Positions 18,613 to 26,005 of a stretch of 64,000 nt of DNA are shown here, piece after piece. Positions within the stretch are counted from its first letter, which is position 1, and the number at the start of each line of letters is the position of its first letter. The notes under the pieces are model-generated. The model worked only from the letters and a program-made list of their open reading frames with translations, did not search any database and was not told the origin of the DNA. The position numbers were made by a program, and so were the translations under genes. Source of the DNA: an uncultured Lachnospiraceae bacterium (GTDB lineage: Bacteria; Bacillota; Clostridia; Lachnospirales; Lachnospiraceae); NCBI GenBank assembly GCA_934317845.1, contig CAKRES010000012.1, positions 30,514 through 94,513 of the forward strand, given 5' to 3'.

Positions 18613-19466
18613 GCTTTCTTCTCCCCTCTTTCTTTTTTGTTGTTACGGATGAGCAACGCTGCAACTCCCGATAGGATCACAACAACGCTAATGATCGCCA
18701 CTGCCAGCTTCCCTTTGGATGTCGTCTTTGCTGTATCACGCTTCTCTCCCTTATCCTTTTCGTTCCCATTCTCTTTGTCAGAAGAAGAATCCTTTGCACT
18801 TACCTGCTCCTCTGAGGAATCCTTCTCTTCCACTGCTTCACTCTGTGTCTTCTTTTCCTCCGTCACCTCCTCCTTTTTTTCTGTTTGATCAGAAGTTTTA
18901 TCTTTCAGGCTCTGCGCCTGTTTACTGGCTTTTATATCCTCCGGCTGATCGGACGCTGTTATGGTGACATCCTTCTTCTTGTTAAGTTCCGCTTTTAAAC
19001 AGAGCTCACCAACGTTTAAGGAAACTTCCTGTCCCTCTACATCAATCGCCTGATCGGCCTTCATGCTCAATAGATACGCTCCTGCCGCAGCATGCTTTTG
19101 CACTTGAAAATGCAATACCAACAACGTTCCATTCCCGGTGCTGTTTTGCAATGCATTTTTGGTTGCCAGATAAACAAGCGGCGACGTCTCATAGTCCGCC
19201 GGCAAGGTCACATCCTCGATCGGAAATACCGTGCCATTATCAACCTTGGTCAGATTCAGCAAAGATGTATCGTACGCAACCTTCAGCTTCAATCCCCAAA
19301 TACCGGGATTGTCCTTTACATTCACTTTCACGTCCAGTTGGTCCCCACTCTGCGTCACATCTGTAAATGTCAGCTGCCCCGCTGTTTTTGCCTTAACACT
19401 CACAACGGATAGCAACAGCAATGTCGCTCCTAAAAGAAGCCACACACCCTTTCTTCTTCCATTCAT
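18609..19466 (-). CDS. Membrane-anchored cohesin-domain protein
   Basis: 285 residues from ATG 19466; a TTG at 19475 with AAAGGTGGGA upstream is an equally plausible start. It has a signal peptide (about 1-26) and a cohesin-type domain (about 30-165, with VKDNPGIWGLKLKVAYD). A long highly charged Lys/Glu/Ser linker (about 165-250) would span the wall. One C-terminal membrane helix (LAVAIISVVVILSGVAALLI) and a basic tail complete it. There is no LPxTG. The architecture is that of a cell-surface anchoring scaffoldin with a single cohesin. It is the first gene of the operon and couples by ATGA overlap to the dockerin gene, its likely partner. Confidence 0.8.
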   Translation of the reverse strand: MNGRRKGVWLLLGATLLLLSVVSVKAKTAGQLTFTDVTQSGDQLDVKVNVKDNPGIWGLKLKVAYDTSLLNLTKVDNGTVFPIEDVTLPADYETSPLVYLATKNALQNSTGNGTLLVLHFQVQKHAAAGAYLLSMKADQAIDVEGQEVSLNVGELCLKAELNKKKDVTITASDQPEDIKASKQAQSLKDKTSDQTEKKEEVTEEKKTQSEAVEEKDSSEEQVSAKDSSSDKENGNEKDKGEKRDTAKTTSKGKLAVAIISVVVILSGVAALLIRNNKKERGEKKA

Positions 19467-19542
19467 GCTCCTCAACAAATCCCACCTTTCCCCATCTTTT
19501 CGGTAATAGAAAAAGCGGTCACCTTTTTGCTGCACACAACAA

Positions 19543-19560
19543 AAAAAGCCCCCGCTTTTT
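19543..19560 (-). terminator. Terminator after rqcP
   Basis: A 7-bp stem (AAAAAGC / GCTTTTT) with a GGGG loop and a T7 run on the minus strand, 74 bp after the rqcP stop. Confidence 0.7.
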
Positions 19561-19633
19561 CTACAATTATTTTACCATAAAAGCCCTGTCTTTGCAAAGC
19601 TAATTATGGAGAAAATACCCATTTTTATTGACT

Positions 19634-19873
19634 TTACAAATATTCGTACATGGATTCCGCCTGTTCCTTTTTCACGGTTTCCGCAATCTGCAAAACACGC
19701 ACCTTTACACTGCGGTTTCCAAACTGAATCTCTATCACATCACCGACCTTAACATTATAAGAGGCTTTGACCGCCTTATCATTTACCAGTACCCGTCCGG
19801 CATCACAAGCATCATTTGCCACGGTACGTCGTTTGATGAGTCGTGATACCTTTAAATATTTATCTAATCTCAT
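19634..19873 (-). CDS. rqcP: RNA-binding S4 domain protein RqcP/YlmH-like (HslR, YabO)
   Basis: 79 residues made almost only of an S4 domain: MRLDKYLKVSRLIKRRT, VNDKAVKASYNVKVGD and IEIQFGNRSVKVRVL. RqcP (YabO) binds stalled 50S subunits and helps RqcH in Ala-tail ribosome quality control. The position between HU and the yabP/yabQ/divIC genes is the standard neighbourhood, here interrupted by the cohesin-dockerin operon. AAGGAG lies just upstream of the ATG. Confidence 0.92.
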   Translation of the reverse strand: MRLDKYLKVSRLIKRRTVANDACDAGRVLVNDKAVKASYNVKVGDVIEIQFGNRSVKVRVLQIAETVKKEQAESMYEYL

Positions 19874-19903
19874 GTTCTATTCTCCTTAAATCCATAAGAA
19901 AAA

Positions 19904-19926
19904 GGCTGTTTCTAAGTGAAACAGCC
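19904..19926 (-). terminator. Terminator after the HU gene
   Basis: A 9-bp perfect stem (GGCTGTTTC / GAAACAGCC) with a 5-nt loop and TTTTT on the minus strand, between the HU gene and rqcP. Confidence 0.9.
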
Positions 19927-19950
19927 TGTCTTTCTTATCGCTACCCAAAA

Positions 19951-20226
19951 TTACTTATTTACTACGTCCTTTAATGCCTTACCAGCTTTGAACTTAGGTG
20001 CTTTGGAAGCTGCAATCTTGATGGTCTTACCTGTCTGAGGATTGCGTCCTTCACGTGCGGCTCTTTCAGATACCTCAAATGTACCAAAGCCAACTAACTG
20101 GATCTTTCCACCCTTTGTCAACTCCTCTGTAACAACATCAGTAAATGCCTTTAAAGCCTTCTCTGCATCTTTCTTGGATAATTCTGTCTTCTCAGCGATA
20201 GCTGCAACTAATTCTGTCTTGTTCAT
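19951..20226 (-). CDS. hup: DNA-binding protein HU
   Basis: 91 residues from ATG 20226, which has AGGAGG at good spacing; the longer frame upstream lies in the leader. It begins MNKTELVAAIAEK and carries the HU signature GFGTFEVSERAAREGRNPQTG. It is a dimeric nucleoid protein that bends DNA. A strong promoter and a long structured leader lie upstream (separate entries) and a terminator downstream, so it is a single-gene transcript. Confidence 0.97.
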   Translation of the reverse strand: MNKTELVAAIAEKTELSKKDAEKALKAFTDVVTEELTKGGKIQLVGFGTFEVSERAAREGRNPQTGKTIKIAASKAPKFKAGKALKDVVNK

Positions 20227-20288
20227 CGGATTAGTTCCTCCTCTTCGTATTATAAAAATAATATTGTTCACCATATGGTGATGGGACA

Positions 20289-20336
20289 CGTTTCACACCC
20301 ATTTGCCTTGCAAATGCTACGTTCGTGTTTGAAACG
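20289..20336 (-). other. Long hairpin in the 5' leader of HU mRNA
   Basis: CGTTTC pairs with GAAACG, GTGT with ACAC, and an inner CATTTGC/GCAAATG helix closes a 3-nt loop. It lies just downstream of the HU promoter and about 60 nt before the start codon. Confidence 0.6.
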
Positions 20337-20347
20337 CTACAAGTTAT

Positions 20348-20376
20348 GTTATACCGTTAATCCCCTGTTTTGTCAA
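20348..20376 (-). promoter_or_regulatory. Sigma-A promoter of HU
   Basis: Minus strand: TTGACA (20371-20376), 17-bp spacer, TATAAC (20348-20353). It matches the consensus closely and points at the HU gene, predicting a leader of about 110 nt. Confidence 0.8.
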
Positions 20377-20502
20377 GGCAAAATCCCCTTTTTCCCTTGT
20401 ATACAAGGCTTTTTATGGAAAACAGAGAATTTTCTCTCCAAAAAAACACGGAAATGCCCCGTCCTTTGTGGTTTTTGCACATAATCCGTCATCTTTATTT
20501 TC

Positions 20503-21168
20503 TCATAACGCCTGTGAAATCTGACCATCTTTCAAATAAATCGTTTTTTGCGCATACTCTGCTACCGTTTTATCATGCGTTACAAGCATGATTGTTTTTC
20601 CGTCCTGATGAAATTGCATCAAAAGCTCCATGATCTGTTTTGCATTTTCTGTGTCCAGCGCACCTGTCGGCTCATCACATAAAAGCAGCTGCGGATCATG
20701 AATCAATGCTCTTGCAATTGCCACACGCTGCTTTTGCCCTCCGGACAGCTTTTCCACGTTGGCATCTTTCTTCTCTGTTAATCCCAATCTTTCAAGAAGC
20801 ATCATAACATGTGCCTCCTCAATCTTCAGCTTATCAATGACAAGGGGCAAAACAATATTATCATATACACTAAGCTCCGGAAGCAGTTTGAAATCCTGAA
20901 AAACAAAACCAACCTTTTGCCTGCGGAAAGCTGCCATCTCTTTTTCTCCGGACGGATTGATCTTTTCTCCCTCAAAATAGATTTCTCCTTTTGTCGGAGC
21001 ATCCACGCAGCCGATCAAATGCAATAAGGTGGATTTCCCACTTCCACTTTTGCCCATTACTGCAATACATTCTCCCTGCTCTACGTTAAGATTTATCCCC
21101 TTTAGAGCAGCTACCTCAAAATCTGATCCTCCATATGTTTTATCTACATTTCTTACTTCTAACAGCAT
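20503..21168 (-). CDS. ABC transporter ATPase (MacB/LolD/Bce type)
   Basis: 221 residues. Walker A GKSGSGKSTLLHLIG, signature LSGGQKQRVAIARAL and Walker B LLLCDEPTGALD are present, and all match the subfamily that works with FtsX-type permeases. It starts 2 bp after the stop of the permease C-terminal part, so all three frames belong to one transcript. Transporters of this type in Firmicutes often export or sense antimicrobial peptides or lipoproteins; the substrate here is unknown. Confidence 0.93.
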   Translation of the reverse strand: MLLEVRNVDKTYGGSDFEVAALKGINLNVEQGECIAVMGKSGSGKSTLLHLIGCVDAPTKGEIYFEGEKINPSGEKEMAAFRRQKVGFVFQDFKLLPELSVYDNIVLPLVIDKLKIEEAHVMMLLERLGLTEKKDANVEKLSGGQKQRVAIARALIHDPQLLLCDEPTGALDTENAKQIMELLMQFHQDGKTIMLVTHDKTVAEYAQKTIYLKDGQISQAL

Positions 21169-21170
21169 AG

Positions 21171-22466
21171 TTATTCCTCCGTTTTAATATCCTTAAGCAG
21201 ATCTCCAGACAATCGTCTTGCCACCAGCGTCTTTACAAACAGCAGTACACATGCTGCACTAACAGCAATTACAACGACATACAAAAGCGGGCGCAAGCCT
21301 GTCAGCAAGTCATAGCTTCCCCCTCTTAAATTATACAACCATCCGGTATGTACGTCAGAACCAAACATTTTCACACCTTCCGACAATTCCCCGGTTGCTC
21401 CAAATGAGTCTAAGATTTCTTTTGCTTTTTTCGCCAGATACCATTCCTTTAGCTGATACAGTCCCAGCGGAAGCCATCCAAGCAGACAATTGATCCCTAT
21501 ATAAATTCCGTACCGCTTTAAATATATAGAAAGGATCTGCCCCCGTGTTACACCTAAAATGCGCAGCACACCTATATTCTGCCTTGCCTCGATCAACTGA
21601 AGCTCCATACACTGATAGATTGACATAAGACCTACCAGAAACAAAAGTACTGCAATGATCACCAGAACCAGACCATACTTCAACTCCTGATTCCAGATCT
21701 TTTGCTTGATTTCATAAACGCTTTTCATTTTCGTATCTTTACTGTTGGCATACAAAGAATAAACTCCACGGGAAGACTTTTTCTCTGAAAGACTCGCCTT
21801 CAATGACACACCCAGCTTCGTGTAACAATGATGTGGCAGCCCCCAATGCGTTGGTGCAGCAGCACTAATCATAATCTGGAACTGATTTTCTCCCCAATTG
21901 GAGGACTTATAATAAAAGGAATCCTTCCCGTCAGAAAGATACACGATTCCACCTACCTTTGCCGTAAAATCCTTGCGTGTTCCATAAGAAACTCCCTCTC
22001 TCTTCTCTCCATTCTCTTCATAGGTAAAATGACTTCCGGAATGTTCAGGAAGTTGATAGGTTCTAAAATCAAAATTATAAGCAGGATCTGATGGATCCAG
22101 CACTACATCAGAAAATGTGATCGTATCGCCTACCTGATAAGGAAGGGATTCCTGATCCTCCTCTTTGTAGCAAGCCAAAAGCACTTCTTCTCCGGTGCTT
22201 AGCTTGTCCGGGTTGATCTTTCCGGCAAGAAGCTTAAAGTCATCCGAATCCTTCGACAATTTCTCTTTGTCTACTCCCACCATACTGATATTATAAAGTG
22301 CATCCCGCTCTTTCTCACTATACCCGGTCAATGCATCCGACTGGCTGGCAAGATCCTCATTCATGCCTGTTTTTTGCTCCATCTCCTTTAAGGTAGCTCC
22401 AAGCATACTGTTTGCAGTCTTGTTTTCCATGATCATGATCTCCGGCATCTGCATGCAGTATGTCAT
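21171..22466 (-). CDS. FtsX-type permease, C-terminal part (after in-frame amber codon)
   Basis: 431 residues from the first ATG after the stop. It has no signal peptide: it begins inside an extracytoplasmic domain and ends with three or four membrane spans (VLVIIAVLLFLVGLM; GINCLLGWLPLGLYQL; LLYVVVIAVSAACVLLFV) including an FtsX-like core. It is in the same reading frame as the upstream N-terminal part, separated only by TAG at 22476-22478 and three codons. The two therefore look like one permease of about 935 residues with two FtsX domains. AAGGA lies about 13 nt before the ATG, so weak re-initiation is conceivable. Confidence 0.75.
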   Translation of the reverse strand: MTYCMQMPEIMIMENKTANSMLGATLKEMEQKTGMNEDLASQSDALTGYSEKERDALYNISMVGVDKEKLSKDSDDFKLLAGKINPDKLSTGEEVLLACYKEEDQESLPYQVGDTITFSDVVLDPSDPAYNFDFRTYQLPEHSGSHFTYEENGEKREGVSYGTRKDFTAKVGGIVYLSDGKDSFYYKSSNWGENQFQIMISAAAPTHWGLPHHCYTKLGVSLKASLSEKKSSRGVYSLYANSKDTKMKSVYEIKQKIWNQELKYGLVLVIIAVLLFLVGLMSIYQCMELQLIEARQNIGVLRILGVTRGQILSIYLKRYGIYIGINCLLGWLPLGLYQLKEWYLAKKAKEILDSFGATGELSEGVKMFGSDVHTGWLYNLRGGSYDLLTGLRPLLYVVVIAVSAACVLLFVKTLVARRLSGDLLKDIKTEE

Positions 22467-22475
22467 CGTCCGTAC

Positions 22476-23981
22476 CTAAGAGTCCTTTTTCAACTTTTGG
22501 ATCTGCTCCGGATTAATTCCATCATCCCAACGATTACGCAAAAGCATCAGCTCTCCGTCATTTGCCATGTCACGCCAGAGCAAATAATCATAATCTCCCA
22601 GATCAGCCTGTTTTACCTCCTCCTTATACTGTCCGGCATCTGCCTGAAATTTCGCATAAAAATAAAGTGTAAAAAAGCCAAGGGACGCAATCACGGCAAA
22701 TATCAGGAATAAATTGATCGCATGGTGTGCCGCACCGACACGAAGAATCCCCCGTACCGAAACCGTCTTTTGTTTTTTTGTTTTCTTTGTTTTACGCTCT
22801 TTTAGCTGCAGTGCTTCCAGCGGACGGATCGACTGCCAATTCCAAAACGAAAGTAAAATCGCCGACAAGCAGGCAAAAAGCGTCATGCCGGTTGTAACCA
22901 GGAATGGATCAAGCGTAACTGCCCGAATGATCTTATTTGCCTCTAACGCACTCACAAGAGGCGTATGTAATGCTTTTCTTAGCAATAAAACCATACCTTC
23001 ATACCCGGCCGTTCCCAATATAAGACCTATGATCCACGAACCTGCCGCAATAACAAATAGCTCAGCCAAAAGAATTTTTTTTGCCTGTTTATTTGTCATA
23101 CCAAGAAGGCAGAAGAATGCAAGTGATGCCCTGCGGTGCATCAGAATGGAGGAAAGTGCATAGCAAAGAGCAATACATACCATAACACTTAACAATCCAC
23201 CAAACAAAGGGATCAACAGTGCTGATTCAAAATCTGATAACGTTGCTCCTGCCAAAGCCTTATTTGTCGCTTCCACCGATGCCTCATCCGAATCAACATA
23301 GAATGCTTCTGCTAAGGATTTTCCATCATCCGAAGTATAAGCGATCTGGTTTTGATCAAGAAATGCATTTGTTTTCCTGACCGACCGTTCTACTCCCATA
23401 GCAAAAAGAGGAGTATCTGAATTACCCTTAATAAAGCCATCCGGATAGACCAGCTCACCATCACTAAACCGCTCCACATCTTTTAAAATTCCACACAGTA
23501 CATAAGTGGATGAAGACGATCCTTCTTGTGTAATAGTAACTTTTTCTCCGATCACCGGAGCTGCGCCAAAGCGTTTTAATACATCTGCAGTTAATGCAAT
23601 CTCACCCTTTTTCTTCGGATAACGCCCCTTTTCACATCTGACATGATACAAATCTTCCCCTTGCTTATCTGTACTTGCAAGCAAATAATCATCATCGGAG
23701 GAAGCATTTGCCGGCCGCATCTTTCCCTCCTCATAAACCACTCCGAATGCTTGGAATACCCCGCTCTTTTTTATTTTCTTTACCTGTTTTTTCGACGGAG
23801 AAAGCATATAATAATTATAGTTTCCATTTCCGTCCAGCGCAGTTTCATACTGCTCCATGAATTGCCCGCGCAGCAAGAAAAGCAGCACCAGTAACACCAT
23901 ACTGCTTAGCACTATCGTCGAAACCAGCAGAAAAAACTGGCGCTTGTAATGTTTCCAGAATTGAATTGAAAAATGCAGCAT
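22476..23981 (-). CDS. FtsX-type permease, N-terminal part (ends at in-frame amber codon)
   Basis: 501 residues from ATG 23981, chosen for AAGGAGG upstream. Membrane span 1 (FFLLVSTIVLSSMVLLVLLFLL) is followed by an extracytoplasmic MacB-like domain and three spans of the first FtsX domain. A further span (LFLIFAVIASLGFFTLYFYA) then begins the second half. The frame stops at TAG (22476-22478) inside the second extracytoplasmic domain, where homologous permeases would run on. The remainder is in frame downstream. It may be a recent nonsense mutation, a sequencing error or readthrough. Confidence 0.78.
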   Translation of the reverse strand: MLHFSIQFWKHYKRQFFLLVSTIVLSSMVLLVLLFLLRGQFMEQYETALDGNGNYNYYMLSPSKKQVKKIKKSGVFQAFGVVYEEGKMRPANASSDDDYLLASTDKQGEDLYHVRCEKGRYPKKKGEIALTADVLKRFGAAPVIGEKVTITQEGSSSSTYVLCGILKDVERFSDGELVYPDGFIKGNSDTPLFAMGVERSVRKTNAFLDQNQIAYTSDDGKSLAEAFYVDSDEASVEATNKALAGATLSDFESALLIPLFGGLLSVMVCIALCYALSSILMHRRASLAFFCLLGMTNKQAKKILLAELFVIAAGSWIIGLILGTAGYEGMVLLLRKALHTPLVSALEANKIIRAVTLDPFLVTTGMTLFACLSAILLSFWNWQSIRPLEALQLKERKTKKTKKQKTVSVRGILRVGAAHHAINLFLIFAVIASLGFFTLYFYAKFQADAGQYKEEVKQADLGDYDYLLWRDMANDGELMLLRNRWDDGINPEQIQKLKKDS

Positions 23982-24006
23982 ACAAACCTCCTTACATAAC
24001 ATAAAA

Positions 24007-24040
24007 CCAAGAGCGCGCTCGGCCGCCATCACGCTCTTGG
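24007..24040 (-). terminator. Terminator between the ArsR-type regulator and the permease gene
   Basis: A 9-bp stem (CCAAGAGCG / CGCTCTTGG) with a 16-nt loop, followed on the minus strand by TTTTAT. It lies 26 bp before the permease start, so it could also act as an attenuator. Confidence 0.65.
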
Positions 24041-24115
24041 ATTCCTGCTTATATTATTTACTTGTGTAGTAATGAACAGTGCCACTTGCAAAAGCATCCT
24101 TATCATATAAAAACT

Positions 24116-25192
24116 CTACATCAAATAGGTCCGTACGTCTTCAAAGCCCTGATCGATCATCTGCCGGTTGATCGAATAAAATACCTTGTGCTCTGTTTTG
24201 CTGGCAAGGATCAGCTTACACTCCTCTAAGATCATCAAGTGATGCTTGATCGTTGCCGGAGTTAAATGCAGTTTTTTGGAAAGCTCCTGTCCATAGGATG
24301 GGTGGATCGCAAGCTGTTTTAAGATCGTCAAACGGTTTTCATCACTGATCGCCTTTAAAAACTGGCACATCATACGACTCTGGTTCTCATCGTTATACCA
24401 CTGGATCGCTTCTTTTCCCAGTACTATGTAACCTTCCTGGCTCATGTAATCATGAATGGACAAACGTTTCATCTCTACCGGATCGAACAGACTCAAATGA
24501 ATCGTAATGCGGTACGGCCAGCGTCCCTGTTCAATGCGGAACTCTTTCTTAAAGTAGCGGTTTACGAAATCTGTCGGCATCAGGAATAACTGCTCCATGT
24601 ATTTTTTCTGTACCTCTGCCAGCGTTTTCTCTACTTTATCCTTTACCTTGGAATAGGCTTCCCTGTAAAACTTACGAAGCAGCACCAACACCTTTTTGCG
24701 GGTTTCTCTTGGAGACTCCAGACATTTGACCACATTCTTTCTCGTGGAATCGTCGATCACCTGGCACTCCCGCACATAAAGCTTCATCAGCTCCACACTG
24801 TGTTTTACCTCTGACCAGTCTCTCGGATAACGGGCATGATATTTGGAAATATACATTCCACCTACATAGTTACAAAATACCACGTCATCACTGCCTTCTA
24901 TTGCATATAACATCTCATCTACAGTTGCCGTATGATAATCTACCGCATATGCCTCAATGATGCCTGATATATTAAGGTTATCATATAACCACATGATCTC
25001 CTTCTTCATATCCTTCGTAAAACGTTCTTTTAATTTCTGCTTGATCGCAAGATCATTTTCACTGATCACCACACCGTCCGGCACAGGTTTGCTGTTGTGT
25101 TCACACAAATATTCGATCGCTCTTGCAAATTCAAAACATTCATTGTACTGAATACGCACCTTACTCTTAATTTCATTCTTCAACTGGTCCAT
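24116..25192 (-). CDS. ArsR-type (HTH_5) transcriptional regulator with long N-terminal domain
   Basis: 358 residues. The C-terminal ~85 residues are a winged helix of the ArsR type: FLKAISDENRLTILKQLA, GQELSKKLHLTPATIKHHL and the wing ILASKTEHKVFYSI. There are no ArsR-type metal Cys pairs. The N-terminal ~260 residues are hydrophilic and helical with no domain I recognise. It is upstream of and in line with the ABC transporter. Its promoter is bracketed by two copies of ATTAGA-N6-TCTAAT, so autoregulation is likely, and it may also control the transporter. Confidence 0.82.
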   Translation of the reverse strand: MDQLKNEIKSKVRIQYNECFEFARAIEYLCEHNSKPVPDGVVISENDLAIKQKLKERFTKDMKKEIMWLYDNLNISGIIEAYAVDYHTATVDEMLYAIEGSDDVVFCNYVGGMYISKYHARYPRDWSEVKHSVELMKLYVRECQVIDDSTRKNVVKCLESPRETRKKVLVLLRKFYREAYSKVKDKVEKTLAEVQKKYMEQLFLMPTDFVNRYFKKEFRIEQGRWPYRITIHLSLFDPVEMKRLSIHDYMSQEGYIVLGKEAIQWYNDENQSRMMCQFLKAISDENRLTILKQLAIHPSYGQELSKKLHLTPATIKHHLMILEECKLILASKTEHKVFYSINRQMIDQGFEDVRTYLM

Positions 25193-25215
25193 AAAACTAG
25201 CTCCTTTGTCTTTTA

Positions 25216-25233
25216 ATTAGATACTTATCTAAT
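25216..25233 (-). promoter_or_regulatory. Operator copy 1, ATTAGA-N6-TCTAAT
   Basis: A perfect palindrome with 6-bp arms and spacer TACTTA, directly downstream of the -10 of the ArsR-type gene, as expected for a repressor site. Confidence 0.6.
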
Positions 25234-25236
25234 GAG

Positions 25237-25265
25237 AGTATAGCATATTTGCCAGATTTTGAAAA
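25237..25265 (-). promoter_or_regulatory. Promoter of the ArsR-type regulator gene
   Basis: Minus strand: weak -35 TTTTCA (25260-25265), 17-bp spacer, -10 TATACT (25237-25242). It sits exactly between the two operator copies. Confidence 0.5.
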
Positions 25266-25293
25266 GGGTTATTAGACACACATCTAATAACCC
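25266..25293 (-). terminator. spoVT terminator that contains operator copy 2
   Basis: An 11-bp stem (GGGTTATTAGA / TCTAATAACCC) around CACACA, followed on the minus strand by CTTTTC. It fits an intrinsic terminator of spoVT. Its core, 25271-25288, is again ATTAGA-N6-TCTAAT. Confidence 0.7.
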
Positions 25294-25321
25294 TCTCCAA
25301 ATATATACATTTTCCAGTTTT

Positions 25322-25867
25322 TTACCCTTCCATCTGTCGTCCGAGGAAGTCTGCGGCAACGGTTGCCATTTTCAGTTCGTTTTCTCCTAAGTGGGAGTCT
25401 TCTTCCTGATCCAGTATGACCACTGCTCCGATCGCATCTCCTTCACAGATGATCGTTGCTGCCGCCTGTGCATAAAATGGGATCAAGCCTTCTGCTACCG
25501 GAATAAAATCGGGATCACCGCTATGCGCCACCTGATTTCTGCGGTCTTCGATCAGCTCCTCCATTTCCTTATCGATCTCCTTGCCCTTCAGATTCTTCTT
25601 TTCTCCTCCTGCTGCCGCAATGATCTGATCCCGATCACAAACGACTGTGGTTTTCCCAAGCAGACTGGAAATAGAATCCGCATAAGCCTGTGCAAATGTA
25701 GATAATTCTCCGATGGGTGAGTATTTCCGTAAGATCACATCCCCCTCATGGGAGGTATATATTTCCAATGGATCGCCTTCACGAATCCGAAGCGTTCTTC
25801 TGATTTCTTTTGGAATCACGATCCTGCCCAAATTATCTATCCGTCTGACGACGCCTGTTGCTTTCAT
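25322..25867 (-). CDS. spoVT: Stage V sporulation protein T
   Basis: 181 residues, the normal SpoVT length. The N-terminal swapped-hairpin AbrB domain is MKATGVVRRIDNLGRIVIP...LRIREGDPLEIYT. The C-terminal GAF-like domain spans about 55-180 (TTVVCDRDQIIAAAGG; AVVILDQEEDSHLGENE). SpoVT is a forespore regulator that tunes sigma-G genes. It ends 29 bp before a terminator. Confidence 0.95.
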   Translation of the reverse strand: MKATGVVRRIDNLGRIVIPKEIRRTLRIREGDPLEIYTSHEGDVILRKYSPIGELSTFAQAYADSISSLLGKTTVVCDRDQIIAAAGGEKKNLKGKEIDKEMEELIEDRRNQVAHSGDPDFIPVAEGLIPFYAQAAATIICEGDAIGAVVILDQEEDSHLGENELKMATVAADFLGRQMEG

Positions 25868-26005
25868 ATGCTTTCATTCCTCCTGTTTTCCACTAATTTT
25901 TCCATATTTGTGCTGTATGGGTAGTATGTGGAAATCGACATGTTTTATACATATGGTTTTCCAAAGCTGCAGGCAGCTACTGTGTGTTATTCCTTCATGC
26001 ACTTA

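Noticed and set aside
24060..24073. 14-bp sequence ATTACTACACAAGT shared with 57425-57438
   Set aside because: In 64 kb searched on both strands, several 14-bp matches are expected by chance.
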